DNA of 64,000 nucleotides from Acidobacteriota bacterium (GCA_016191085.1 JACPPJ010000021.1:1-64000); one strand, 5' to 3'. Positions 38,027 to 47,748 are shown, counted from the stretch's first letter. A program made the numbers and translations. Notes: generated from the sequence alone by a model not told the origin.

Positions 38027-38770
38027 GTGGAAATTGTCGCGGAGAGAATTACAACGCCCGAAGGCGTCGGCGGATTCGTAGCTTACCCGAAAGCTCAAAA
38101 GTCTCCCGCCGTGCTGGTGAACTTTGAAATCTTTGGCGTCAACAGCCACATGGAGAGCGTATGCAGGCGCTTGGCCGAGGCGGGTTATGCGGCATTAGCG
38201 CCGGACTATTATTGGCGGCTGGACACCAAAACGGCTCCTTACTCCGACATGAAAGGGGGTTTTGCTCTGGCCAGCACGCTCAAGGACGACCAGATCATGT
38301 CCGACGCTGGAAGTGCCATTCGCTACCTGCAATCTCAACCATTCGTGGAGCGCGACGCCATCGGGACGATCGGCTTCTGCATGGGCGGGCGGCTGTCGTT
38401 TTTGATCGCCGCTAATTTCCCAAATGACATTTCGGCGGCGGTTTCGTTTTATGGCGGCGGACTGGCAGGCGAAAACATGCGTGCCGGACAGACGCTGAAT
38501 CCGGTCGCTGAGGCTTCCAAAGTGCGCTGTCCCGTCCTGCTGTTCTACGGTGAGAAAGACCAGTTCATTCTGCCGGAGCACGTCCAAAAATTCACAGGAC
38601 GGCTAAAGGAGCTAGGGAAGAAGTTTGAGAGCAAGATCTACCCAGGCGCGGGTCACGGCTTCTTCTGCGACGATCGCGCCAGCTACGAGCCCAAGGCAGC
38701 GAAAGACTCATGGCAGCGCGTTCTGGAGTTCTTTGAAAAGAATCTCACGCGGGCCAAAGCCGAAGTCTAA
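38027..38770 (+). CDS. Dienelactone hydrolase family protein
   Basis: IGTIGFCMGGRLSFLIA nucleophile elbow; YPGAGHGFFCDDRASY. Confidence 0.9.
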   Translation: MEIVAERITTPEGVGGFVAYPKAQKSPAVLVNFEIFGVNSHMESVCRRLAEAGYAALAPDYYWRLDTKTAPYSDMKGGFALASTLKDDQIMSDAGSAIRYLQSQPFVERDAIGTIGFCMGGRLSFLIAANFPNDISAAVSFYGGGLAGENMRAGQTLNPVAEASKVRCPVLLFYGEKDQFILPEHVQKFTGRLKELGKKFESKIYPGAGHGFFCDDRASYEPKAAKDSWQRVLEFFEKNLTRAKAEV

Positions 38771-38777
38771 TTCAAAG

Positions 38778-38863
38778 GTAGCCACGACGAACGTCTTTTT
38801 CGTCGTGGGCCTTTCATTTGTACGGAACGAACCCACGGCGAGAAAAACGCTCGGCGTGGCTAC
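38778..38863. repeat. REP/BIME-like element (family 2)
   Basis: GTAGCCACGACGAACG...CGTCGTGG ... CCACGGCGAGAAAAACGCTCGGCGTGGCTAC. Confidence 0.85.
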
Positions 38864-39450
38864 CACTGGCTGAGTGCTGTCCAGATAATCTTTGCTGTTT
38901 CTAGGAAAAAAGTTTTGGCCCATCTTCGCTTCCGCCACCAGTGCACATCCCAATAATCCGAATTGTAGACAGGGTGCATCCGAACAGTAATGCCCGTGCC
39001 GGCAAGCTCGCGGCGCAAGAGCTTTGCGGCGCGGCGCGTGTGATATTCGGAGGTGACGACGGTAACCTGGCGAGCGCCTGTGCGTTGGAAGCACGACCGC
39101 AGCGCGCGCGCCTCCTCCTCAGTCGAATCGGCAGTGTTGGGACACTCCTCTAGCTGCGAATCGCTCAGCCCCTTGCGCTTCAAGTAAGCGCGGAGGATTT
39201 GCGCTTGGGGAACCTCAAAGAATGGAACGGCATTGACGTCCATCAACATGATGCGAGCATTGACCACTGGAAATACCCTTAGCGCCTCATTGATTCGCCT
39301 GTTCTCTTCTGCATTGTCGCCGCGAAGCGCCACCACCACGTCCGACGGGTGCAGCCCGTCGTCCACCACGTAGCGGCTGGCCAGCCATGCCAGCGTGAAT
39401 GGGTTGAAAAGCAGAATTAGCAGGAACAATCCGGCCAGCGCTTTCACCAT
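38860..39450 (-). CDS. YdcF/SanA-like DUF218 family protein
   Basis: N-terminal TM, SDVVVALRGDNAEENRRINEAL, VVTSEYHTRRA. Confidence 0.7.
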   Translation of the reverse strand: MVKALAGLFLLILLFNPFTLAWLASRYVVDDGLHPSDVVVALRGDNAEENRRINEALRVFPVVNARIMLMDVNAVPFFEVPQAQILRAYLKRKGLSDSQLEECPNTADSTEEEARALRSCFQRTGARQVTVVTSEYHTRRAAKLLRRELAGTGITVRMHPVYNSDYWDVHWWRKRRWAKTFFLETAKIIWTALSQW

Positions 39451-39464
39451 TGTGAAGCACCCTC

Positions 39465-40004
39465 TCACACAATCCAACCCATCCAGCGCATGGCTGCGAG
39501 CACCAGAGCCGCGGCGACCCCCGCGCCAATATCGTCGCACACTACGCCCCAAGCGCCGGGGAGCCTCTCCAGCTTCCAGACCGGATATGGCTTGGCTGTG
39601 TCCATAGCTCGAAAGAGGACGAAGCTGACGGCGATAGCCAGCCAGTAGGAACCCGGCCTCTCGGCGATCAGAGGCAGCGGGAGCATAGTTATGAGTTGCC
39701 CGACGACTTCATCGAGTACAATTTCCTGCGGGTCCTGGACGCTGAAGCTTCGCAGCGCGATCGAGACTACCAGGATAGAAAGAGTGGCGAGAACCAGCGT
39801 GATCGCTATCATCAGGAAGCGCGCATGAGGCAGCGGCGCGAGCAGGGCCGCTAACAAAAGGTATAACCCAACGCCTACAGCCGAGCCGTATGTGCCAGGC
39901 ATAACGGGGCCGTTGCCAACCCCCAAACCGGTGGCGAGCCAGACTGCCCACGCGCGACGTGGACGCGTTGGCGAAATATTTTGAGTGGAGAGTGACAAAA
40001 ACAT
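39465..40004 (-). CDS. pgpA: Phosphatidylglycerophosphatase A
   Basis: GPVMPGTYGSAVG, DPQEIVLDEVVGQLITM, PGAWGVVCDDIGAGV; longer ORF start (40016) lies inside a repeat. Confidence 0.9.
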   Translation of the reverse strand: MFLSLSTQNISPTRPRRAWAVWLATGLGVGNGPVMPGTYGSAVGVGLYLLLAALLAPLPHARFLMIAITLVLATLSILVVSIALRSFSVQDPQEIVLDEVVGQLITMLPLPLIAERPGSYWLAIAVSFVLFRAMDTAKPYPVWKLERLPGAWGVVCDDIGAGVAAALVLAAMRWMGWIV

Positions 40005-40008
40005 TTCG

Positions 40009-40117
40009 GTAGCCACGACGAACGCTTCATTCGTGGTGGGCTTTCAGTGGCGGATCAGGGACAACTGAGGGCGAGAAATACGCTCCAGGGCTCGCCGGGA
40101 CCGGTCGCCGTGGCTAC
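40009..40117. repeat. REP/BIME-like element (family 2)
   Basis: GTAGCCACGACGAACG...ATTCGTGGTGG ... TCGCCGTGGCTAC; same termini as 38778-38863. Confidence 0.8.
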
Positions 40118-40118
40118 A

Positions 40119-41423
40119 TTACTGCAGAACCTCGTAAACTAGGGGGCGGGTTTCCGGCGCGTTTGCCGAAATGTGAAACGCGTCCTCGACTGTCTGGCAA
40201 GCTTCTTCAAGGTGCGCGTTCGAGTTGTAGTAAATGGTGCAGAGCCGCTCGCCTGCCTGGACGCGATCGCCGACCTTGTGTTCGAGCACGATGCCCACGG
40301 CGGGGTCGATCTGCGCTTCCGGTGTGATACGCCCGGCTCCCAACAGCGCCACGGCTTGCCCAATGTCATCCGCCGAAATGCGCGAAACAAATCCGGCGCG
40401 CGGCGAAGAGACCACGAATTCTTCAGAGGAAGTGGGGAGCAACTCGAAGCTGTCAATCACTTGCGGATTGCCGCCCTGGATCTCGATCAACTGCCGGAAC
40501 TTTTTCAGAGCCGAGCCGTCGCCGAGCAGCTTGAAAACCTGTTCCTTGGCGGATTCCAGGTCGCGGTCCGGAAAGGCCAGGCGTACGATGCGGGCTGCCA
40601 GTTCGAGCGAAAGCTCCACCAAGTCCGGAGGCCCGTTGCCTCGCATAGCCTCTACCGCCTCCATCACCTCCAGGGCGTTGCCAATAGCATTGCCAAGAGG
40701 CTGATCCATATCACTGATGAGGCAAACGGTTTTCTTGTCCATGCGCTTGGCGACATTGGCAAGCGATTGTGCCAGCCGGCGGGAATCGGTCATCTTTTTG
40801 ATCAACGCGCCCGAGCCGGTTTTTACGTCAAACACGATGCTGTCGAGGCCGACGGCCAGTTTTCCCGAAAGCAGAGCCGCCGTAATCAGAGGGACGCTTT
40901 CGGCAGTTCCTGTGGCCTCCCGTAAAGCGCGAATTTTCTTGACTGCGGGCGTCAACTCCTCGTCTTCCGCAATGACGGCGAGTCCGGCCGAGCGCAGCGC
41001 CGCTTTATATTCAGGCGATCTTAGGTGAGCGTTGAATCCGGGGATGGACTGGAACTTGTCGAGCGTACCGCCCGTGTATGCCATGCCGCGCGAGGCGACC
41101 ATTGGCACAGTAACGCCGGCAGCGGCGGCCAGCGGTCCGACGATCATGGAAGTCTTGTCGCCAACACCGCCAGTGGAATGCTTATCAACCTTGGGTCCGG
41201 GAACATCGCTGAGGTCGAAAACAGGCGCAAGGCTTAGTATGGTCTGCGTCCAATCGACCAGTTCAACATCGGTCAGTCCGGTGAAATATATGGCCATCAG
41301 CAGCGCCGACGCCTGGTAATCCGGGATCTCTCCCTTGTGATAACCCTGAATGAAGAACTCAATTTCCTCTTTGCCCAGCTCTCCACCGTCACGTTTTCTT
41401 TGAATCAGGTCCACAATTCGCAT
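40119..41423 (-). CDS. Thymidine/pyrimidine-nucleoside phosphorylase
   Basis: DKHSTGGVGDKTSMIVGPLAAAAGVTVPMVASRGMAYTGGTLDK. Confidence 0.95.
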   Translation of the reverse strand: MRIVDLIQRKRDGGELGKEEIEFFIQGYHKGEIPDYQASALLMAIYFTGLTDVELVDWTQTILSLAPVFDLSDVPGPKVDKHSTGGVGDKTSMIVGPLAAAAGVTVPMVASRGMAYTGGTLDKFQSIPGFNAHLRSPEYKAALRSAGLAVIAEDEELTPAVKKIRALREATGTAESVPLITAALLSGKLAVGLDSIVFDVKTGSGALIKKMTDSRRLAQSLANVAKRMDKKTVCLISDMDQPLGNAIGNALEVMEAVEAMRGNGPPDLVELSLELAARIVRLAFPDRDLESAKEQVFKLLGDGSALKKFRQLIEIQGGNPQVIDSFELLPTSSEEFVVSSPRAGFVSRISADDIGQAVALLGAGRITPEAQIDPAVGIVLEHKVGDRVQAGERLCTIYYNSNAHLEEACQTVEDAFHISANAPETRPLVYEVLQ

Positions 41424-41441
41424 GAGAATGATTTTTCTCTC

Positions 41442-42824
41442 CTATGAGGTCTTCTTGAGCTTGATCGAAGAAGTCAGCCCTAGATTGCTTCCGGTTTGAG
41501 TACCGGTCTCCGACTTCTGATTCCTTTCGTTCAATAACAACTCGAAATTATGTACTTTAGCCTCCCTAGACAGTTCCTGTAAAACTTCCTCACCGTGACG
41601 CTCGTCCTCGGTCCCGATGAGGATTTCGATCTCTGCTACGTCGGAAATGCCGGGCGGCGACGCCCGGCGCAGATCCCGAACCGTGGCCCTCTTTCGCCGC
41701 AGCAAGTCCAAAATATACCCAAGTTGCCCGGGCTCGTCCTTGATGCGTATGGCGAGAGCCTGCTCACGGCCATTCAGCGCCATACTCCGGCCGATGACCC
41801 GGTGCAGCGTGAGCGTATCGATGTTGCCGCCGGTCACCAGCACGACGACTCGAGCGTCGGGGTGAACACCGGCATCCAGCATCTTGCGGCGTGCGGCAGG
41901 GTTCAGGAGCGCCGCAACGCCCAGAGCCCCGGCGCCTTCCGCGACTAACTTAGCTTCTTCTGCCAGGAACAGGATGCCTTGATACACCTGGGCATCGTCC
42001 AGGATAATTGTCTCGCTCACTACATCGCGGGTAATGCGCCAGCAAAGCTGGCCGGGTTGCCTGACGCGCACGCCGTCCGCGACGGTCTCCTGCGTGGGCA
42101 CATTCAAAGGGAGCTGGCCCGAGGCTCCGGTCTTGTATGCTTCCCAACTGCGCGCATAACCCGGCGCGCAGGAGCTTTGAATCGCGATCAGCTTACAGCT
42201 TGGTAGAGCCTGCTGCAGAACGCTTGCCACGCCGGCGAGCAACCCTCCGCCTCCGACCGGGACCAGAACCGCGTCCGGAGGCTCCTCCTTCATCTCTTCC
42301 AGGACCTCCCAGGCGACTGTAGCCTGGCCCGTTATGACGTCGGGGTCGTCGTAAGGAGAGATGAACTCGCGCCCTTCGGCGGGTGCATAATGAAGGGCAT
42401 ACGCGAGAGAATCATCAAAACAACTACCTTCCAGCAGCACCTTGGCGCCATAACGCGCCGTAGCACGGCGCTTCGGCAGCGGTGCCCGTTCCGGCATCAC
42501 AATGACGCAATCGAGACCCAATTCGCGGGCGGCATAAGCAACTCCTTGCGCGTGATTGCCCGCACTCGCCGCAATTACCTTTGTCGCACCACGCTGCCTC
42601 TGCAAACGATGCAGCTTGTAATATGCTCCGCGAATTTTATACGAGCCGGTGCGCTGGAGGCTTTCTGGCTTGAGCCAGACGCGATAACCGCTCACCTCGT
42701 CGAGCGCTAAACAACGCAGCAGGTGAGTGGGCAGCAAAACAGGCCGGAGTATTCTAGAGGCTTCCGCGACTCGTTCGAGAGGAATACTCTCTCTGGCAGA
42801 TTCCGAGTTGGAGGAGCTATCCAT
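41442..42824 (-). CDS. ilvA: Threonine ammonia-lyase with C-terminal ACT-like domain
   Basis: SLQRTGSYKIRGAYYKL PLP motif; ASAGNHAQGVAYAAREL; C-terminal ALAIRIKDEPGQLGYILDLL. Confidence 0.93.
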   Translation of the reverse strand: MDSSSNSESARESIPLERVAEASRILRPVLLPTHLLRCLALDEVSGYRVWLKPESLQRTGSYKIRGAYYKLHRLQRQRGATKVIAASAGNHAQGVAYAARELGLDCVIVMPERAPLPKRRATARYGAKVLLEGSCFDDSLAYALHYAPAEGREFISPYDDPDVITGQATVAWEVLEEMKEEPPDAVLVPVGGGGLLAGVASVLQQALPSCKLIAIQSSCAPGYARSWEAYKTGASGQLPLNVPTQETVADGVRVRQPGQLCWRITRDVVSETIILDDAQVYQGILFLAEEAKLVAEGAGALGVAALLNPAARRKMLDAGVHPDARVVVLVTGGNIDTLTLHRVIGRSMALNGREQALAIRIKDEPGQLGYILDLLRRKRATVRDLRRASPPGISDVAEIEILIGTEDERHGEEVLQELSREAKVHNFELLLNERNQKSETGTQTGSNLGLTSSIKLKKTS

Positions 42825-43074
42825 TTTCCAATGTCCCCTCCGTCGACCGGCTTGTTTTCAGTCATATTCATCGCTTGGAACCCGAATCGGGCGCCACCAG
42901 AGCTGCCGCTGGTAAGTACCCCTTCAGGCTATCAGTGTCTCACGACTAGGCTTGGATGTGTAGAGGAATGTTAGAAAAATGGCGCGAACGGCGCGAGCCG
43001 ATTGGCAGTTCACGTGCATATCCTTTTCCAGTCGCCACTCACCACTCGCCACTCGCTTTGTATACAATACCCTG

Positions 43075-43950
43075 GTGTCAAACTTCGATAGACTCGCGCG
43101 GCGGAACGCGGAACTCAAATTCGGCAAAGACAACGAGGCTGCCATTGAAAAATGGGTGGGCTACTGGACTGATACTTTGTCCAGGAATTTGGGACTAGTC
43201 GAGAGCTTCCGCACCCGCATCAAAATTGATTTCCGCGGCAAGACTGTCCTTGACCTCGGCTGCGGTACCGGCGGGCTGAGCAAAATGGTCACGGACGAGG
43301 GCGGTTTCTACATCGGCTCTGATTATTTCCCCGCCATTCTGGAGATGGCCTACGCCTTCATCAGCGACCTGCCTAACCCGAATCACGCCTCATTGATTCG
43401 AGCTTCCGGGACCGACCTGCCCCTGGCGGACGGCTCCGTTGACGTGGTAGTTACGTTCGATGTCATCGAGCACCTGGAAGGAGGCGAAAGCTGGCAGCAG
43501 AGTTTTCTGAAGGAAATTCGCCGCGTCCTGCGTCCCAAGGGCGTTCTGCTACTGGTAACGCCTAATCGGCTCTACCCCTTCGAGGGTCACACGTTCCTCT
43601 ACGGTCCGCAATTCATGCCCGTGTGGCTCGCCGACCGCTACATCCGTTGGAAGAATCCGAGTTTTCTTCAGGAGTATAAAACCTATGCTCAGGTGAAGCT
43701 GCTGCACCCATGGACCATGAAACGCCTGCTGGATCGAGCCAAGCTGAAAATCATACATGATTTTCCATGCGGTCTCGATTGGGACGACTACCCGAGGCGC
43801 ACGCGCCTGATGCTCTGGTTGCTCGGGAAGATCGGTCTAGGCTGGGCCCTCACCAGCGCCTTTTGGTTTTCCGCCGGGCGCGAAGAGGATTGGGACTACC
43901 TCACGACGCTGAAGAAAAAAGAGCGCTGGGGAGTGATGCTGCGAATTTAA
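43075..43950 (+). CDS. Class I SAM-dependent methyltransferase
   Basis: GKTVLDLGCGTGGLSKMV; VTFDVIEHLEGGE; GTG start proposed because upstream extension is low-complexity intergenic sequence. Confidence 0.8.
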   Translation: MSNFDRLARRNAELKFGKDNEAAIEKWVGYWTDTLSRNLGLVESFRTRIKIDFRGKTVLDLGCGTGGLSKMVTDEGGFYIGSDYFPAILEMAYAFISDLPNPNHASLIRASGTDLPLADGSVDVVVTFDVIEHLEGGESWQQSFLKEIRRVLRPKGVLLLVTPNRLYPFEGHTFLYGPQFMPVWLADRYIRWKNPSFLQEYKTYAQVKLLHPWTMKRLLDRAKLKIIHDFPCGLDWDDYPRRTRLMLWLLGKIGLGWALTSAFWFSAGREEDWDYLTTLKKKERWGVMLRI

Positions 43951-44044
43951 GTGAGGGAATTGTACTGGTAGCCATGACGAATTCTCGCCGTTGGATGGTT
44001 CTGGACGCGCAATGAAAAATCCACGTCGAGACGCGTGTACACGG

Positions 44045-44401
44045 TCAAGCGGAGCCAAGCCAGGAGAGCAAAAACCGATTCTCTTCGGGCGGGCCGGAGA
44101 CCTTCACCATCGTCGAACCGTTTTCCGCCGTCATCACTTCGGAGGATTGAACCTTCGCCAACTGCTCGGCCTGCGGTTTTTCCAGTGTCTCCACTCGATC
44201 TACACCCACGGTGCTCTCGAGTTCCCGAATGATTTGCTCGATGGTGATCGGCGCCGCCTCGGTGAGCACGGTGGCGCGGTGGCGCTCGCCGACAGGAGCA
44301 CACCACACCGCCTGTATCACCAAACCGCGTCGCGTAAAGCAATTCAGCACGCGCATCATCGCGCCAGGAATATTGAAAAAGTAAATTGCTAGTCCAGTCA
44401 T
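44045..44401 (-). CDS. ilvN: ACT-domain acetolactate synthase small-subunit-like protein
   Basis: Short ACT-type protein (FFNIPGAMMRVLNCFTRRGLVIQAV) downstream of ilvB. Confidence 0.75.
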   Translation of the reverse strand: MTGLAIYFFNIPGAMMRVLNCFTRRGLVIQAVWCAPVGERHRATVLTEAAPITIEQIIRELESTVGVDRVETLEKPQAEQLAKVQSSEVMTAENGSTMVKVSGPPEENRFLLSWLGSA

Positions 44402-44416
44402 ATTTTTGGGAAGCCA

Positions 44417-44495
44417 GAAGTCAGAAGCCGGAAGTCAGAATGAAAAGCATATCCCTCGCTGCGCTCGGGATGACATCAACAGTCGGCTTCTGACT
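44417..44495. repeat. Inverted repeat between ilvB and ilvN
   Basis: Perfect 13-nt arms AAGTCAGAAGCCG (44417-44429)/CGGCTTCTGACTT (44483-44495), enclosing ATCCCTCGCTGCGCTCGGGAT hairpin. Confidence 0.75.
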
Positions 44496-44525
44496 TGTGT
44501 CTCCTGAATTCTGCTCCTATTTCTC

Positions 44526-46211
44526 CTATTTCTTTTCTTCCAAAATCATCTCTGAGAGTGCTGCGCCCGCGGGAACCATTGGGTAGACGTTCGTCTCCGC
44601 AGGGCATTCGACCACTAGTTGTGCAGCGCCGGGCGCCGCTAGGAACTCACGCAGTTGGCGCTCCATGTCGTCGGCCTGGTTCATCAGCACGCCGGGTATG
44701 CCGTAGGCCTCACCGATGCGCACGAAGTCGGGATTGTCATAGAGGTCAACTTCGGAGTAGCGGCGATCCCAGAAAAGTTGCTGCCATTGGCGCACCATGC
44801 CGAGGTACTTGTTATCAATCACCAGCAACTTAAGGGGCAGGTTGTAGCGTTGCACCGTGGCCAGCTCTTGAATATTCATTTGGAAGCCGCCATCCCCGCT
44901 GATACAGACCACCTGGCGATCCGGGTACGCGAGCTGCACTCCGATCGCGGCAGGGAGAGAGAAGCCCATCGACCCCAGTCCGCCCGAAGTGATGAACTGT
45001 CGGGGATCAGCTACGGAAGCGCGCTGCGCTGCCCACATCTGGTGCTGACCCACGTCGGCCGTGACTAGCGCGTCGGGCTCAATCATGCGGAACAATAAAT
45101 CCAGCAAATGAGTCGGTGAAGGCTTCCCTCCCGCGACATGCTCTTTCGCTTTGGGGTTGTGAATCGCTCGCGTCTCTTCCACCCACGCACTCCAATCCGG
45201 CAATGGATTGGGGAGCGCTGCCAGCAGTGCGGGCACGGTATCCTTTAGGTCGCCAATCACCGGCAGTTCGCAGGTGCGGACGCGGTGCAGTTGCGCGGGA
45301 TCAATTTCGAAGTGAATGATTTTTGCCTGGCGCGCAAAGCGCGAAGCATCGCCGGTCACGCGGTCGTCCAACCGGGCGCCCAGCACCAGCAACAGATCCG
45401 AATGGCTGACGGCGAGATTCGATTGCCGCGAGCCATGCATGCCCACCATCCCCAGATAATACGGGCGGTCCTCAGAGATAGTTCCCAAACCTTGAACCGT
45501 GGCGACCGCTGGAATCCGCAGGCGATCGAGCAACTCCCGCACGCTTTGGGTAGCTCCCGCCCACTTCGCACCCGCGCCGATCAGAGCCACAGGGTGCTTG
45601 CTCGCCACGAGCATGGAAGCAACTTCTTCGAACGGCAGCGAAGCGCCGGTCTCTGGCCTGTATCCGGCCACCTGCACTTGGCTGCGTTCGGGGTAACTGA
45701 CCTGCTCCAGTTTTTCGCGGCTCACGTCAACGGGAATGTCTATCAGTACGGGTCCCGGGCGGCCGCTGCTGGCGATGTAGAACGCTTCGGCAAACAGGCG
45801 AGGAAGGTCTTCCGTTTTGGTAACGAGACAGTTCCACTTCGTGATAGGCAGCGTCAAACCGGCTACGTCGGTCTCCTGAAATGCATCGGTTCCGATAACA
45901 GCGCGGCGCACCTGGCCCGTGATGCAGATCAGCGGTACTCCATCCATCTTGGCATCGGCGATGCCCGTCACCAGATTGGTCGCCCCTGGGCCAGAGGTAG
46001 CCAGGCACACGCCAGGACGGCCCGTAGCGCGCGCGTACCCGCCGGCGGCGAATACTGCTCCCTGCTCGTGCCGCGTCAGGATGTGACGTATGGGACTGTT
46101 ATAGAGTGCGTCGTAGATCGGGATGTTGCAGCCACCAGGATAGCCGAACACAAATTCTACTTCTTCCCGCCTCAAACACTGCAGGATGATTTCAGCACCG
46201 CTGATAGACAT
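44526..46211 (-). CDS. ilvB: Acetolactate synthase large subunit
   Basis: GYPGGCNIPIYDALYN; GDGGFQMNIQELATVQRYNLPLKLLVIDNKYLGMVRQWQQLF; SD GGAGGGG upstream. Confidence 0.96.
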   Translation of the reverse strand: MSISGAEIILQCLRREEVEFVFGYPGGCNIPIYDALYNSPIRHILTRHEQGAVFAAGGYARATGRPGVCLATSGPGATNLVTGIADAKMDGVPLICITGQVRRAVIGTDAFQETDVAGLTLPITKWNCLVTKTEDLPRLFAEAFYIASSGRPGPVLIDIPVDVSREKLEQVSYPERSQVQVAGYRPETGASLPFEEVASMLVASKHPVALIGAGAKWAGATQSVRELLDRLRIPAVATVQGLGTISEDRPYYLGMVGMHGSRQSNLAVSHSDLLLVLGARLDDRVTGDASRFARQAKIIHFEIDPAQLHRVRTCELPVIGDLKDTVPALLAALPNPLPDWSAWVEETRAIHNPKAKEHVAGGKPSPTHLLDLLFRMIEPDALVTADVGQHQMWAAQRASVADPRQFITSGGLGSMGFSLPAAIGVQLAYPDRQVVCISGDGGFQMNIQELATVQRYNLPLKLLVIDNKYLGMVRQWQQLFWDRRYSEVDLYDNPDFVRIGEAYGIPGVLMNQADDMERQLREFLAAPGAAQLVVECPAETNVYPMVPAGAALSEMILEEKK

Positions 46212-46483
46212 TACTGATCCCCTCCTTCGCTCGCACACCCGCCTTTTGCGCTGTGCTGCTGCCGCTGGCTCATCTCTTTCTCGGCTCTGCATCCATCCGC
46301 TTCAACATGCCGCATAAACAGCCTCTTGCGAACCGAAATAGAAGCAGCCATTCCATTAGAACGTATCGGTGCCCATTTGTAAAGATCATAATCATTATTT
46401 TCTTCATAAATTTTATTTATAACCACCACGCGCCGTTCAGTATTCGCTTGAACCGACGATTGAGAATCTTATAAGCTTGAGCT

Positions 46484-47035
46484 ATGGCCGAAGATAGTTA
46501 CGCGCTGGTCAGCTATATCCCCGGCAAACTGGGGAATTTCATTGACAGTCTGCGGCGGCGATTCGACCCGGGGCTCGCCTGCTGGCTGGCACACGTTACG
46601 CTTCTTTCCCCGCGTTCGTTGCCCGAGCCTCTTGACACCTTGTTGGAGGCCATTCGCCAGCAGTCCGCATCTTTCGAGCCGTTTGATGTGACGATTAGCC
46701 GTGTAGAAACATTTTGGCCGGTCTCCGGAGTCGTGTACCTGGGGATCTCTGAAGGTGCGGAGCGGCTGGCGCAACTCCACGAGTCGCTCAACGCAGGACC
46801 GCTCGCATTCGCCGAACCGCACCCCTACGTTTCTCACGTAACAATCGCGCAACAATTGAGCCAGATCGAAAAAGACGCCATTATGAAAGAGGTACGCGAA
46901 GAGTGGGTGCGCTACGGTGTAGAAACCTGTTTCCGCGTTGAATCACTTTTTTTGGTGAAGAAGACTCCGGAGAACCGCTGGATTGACCTTGCACCGATTA
47001 GGTTGGGTGAGAGGCTCGCTCACTTCAGCATATAA
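46484..47035 (+). CDS. 2'-5' RNA ligase/phosphoesterase superfamily protein
   Basis: HVTLLSP and HVTIAQ paired HxT motifs. Confidence 0.85.
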   Translation: MAEDSYALVSYIPGKLGNFIDSLRRRFDPGLACWLAHVTLLSPRSLPEPLDTLLEAIRQQSASFEPFDVTISRVETFWPVSGVVYLGISEGAERLAQLHESLNAGPLAFAEPHPYVSHVTIAQQLSQIEKDAIMKEVREEWVRYGVETCFRVESLFLVKKTPENRWIDLAPIRLGERLAHFSI

Positions 47036-47157
47036 ATACAGGTACCGTGTAGCTTTTGAGTGAACACCGTACCTGCCAGTACGTATGCTACCCGCACCAA
47101 TCCATTCCCGACGCGAGCTTAATTCCACAATTAATTTCTGCAAATAAAAGATTTTTC

Positions 47158-47221
47158 TTGACAACATTCCCGCCGTTGCGGTAAGAAGTGGTATGAAGTG
47201 GAATAAAGTAGGTGAAATTGG
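47158..47221 (+). promoter_or_regulatory. mraZ promoter with MraZ operator repeats
   Basis: TTGACA (47158-47163); four 10-bp-spaced repeats GAAGTGG (47185), GAAGTGG (47195), AAAGTAG (47205), AAATTGG (47215). Confidence 0.8.
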
Positions 47222-47272
47222 AGTGACAGCGCCCGATTTCCAGAGGGCAACGAGAGGTCCTACGGTATAGCG

Positions 47273-47707
47273 ATGCTGCTCGGCAATTTTCCAGCTCGGA
47301 TAGACGACAAAGGACGTCTGAAGATTCCTGCCCAGTTCAAGGAAGAACTGGAACGGAGCTATAGGGGAGACTTTTTCGTCTCAAGTCCGGATGGCCAATA
47401 CGCGTGGGTCTATCCAATGGAGGAATGGGCCAAGATCGAAGAGAAACTGCTGGCAAGCTCCGTTTCAGGTCAACTCCGCCGCAAGTTTTTGGACCGCGCC
47501 AATTATTACGGCCAGGCGGTGAAGTGGGACCCTCAAGGCAGAATCTTGATCCCGGCGCAACTGCGCGAATCGGCAGAGATCAAAGGCGACGTGGCAGTGC
47601 TTGGCAACCTGACTCACTTGACCGTGAGAAACAACGAACGCTATCTCGCGGAGATCCGAGAGAACCCGATCACGCCCGAGGAAATGGATGCGCTGGGAAT
47701 CTTCTAA
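47273..47707 (+). CDS. mraZ: Transcriptional regulator MraZ
   Basis: GNFPARIDDKGRLKIPAQFKEEL; head of dcw cluster. Confidence 0.96.
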   Translation: MLLGNFPARIDDKGRLKIPAQFKEELERSYRGDFFVSSPDGQYAWVYPMEEWAKIEEKLLASSVSGQLRRKFLDRANYYGQAVKWDPQGRILIPAQLRESAEIKGDVAVLGNLTHLTVRNNERYLAEIRENPITPEEMDALGIF

Positions 47708-47748
47708 TGTGGTAGCGGCTTCGCTACCAATGCGCCGAAAGGCCGCCG

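Noticed and set aside
43967-43998. Degenerate family-2 REP copy (GGTAGCCATGACGAATTCTCGCCGTTGG)
   Set aside because: Only partial similarity and no paired second hairpin; too weak to annotate.
47700-47726. GTAGCGGCTTCGCTAC hairpin between mraZ and rsmH
   Set aside because: Short hairpin without a U tract inside a continuous operon; no support for terminator or regulatory function.
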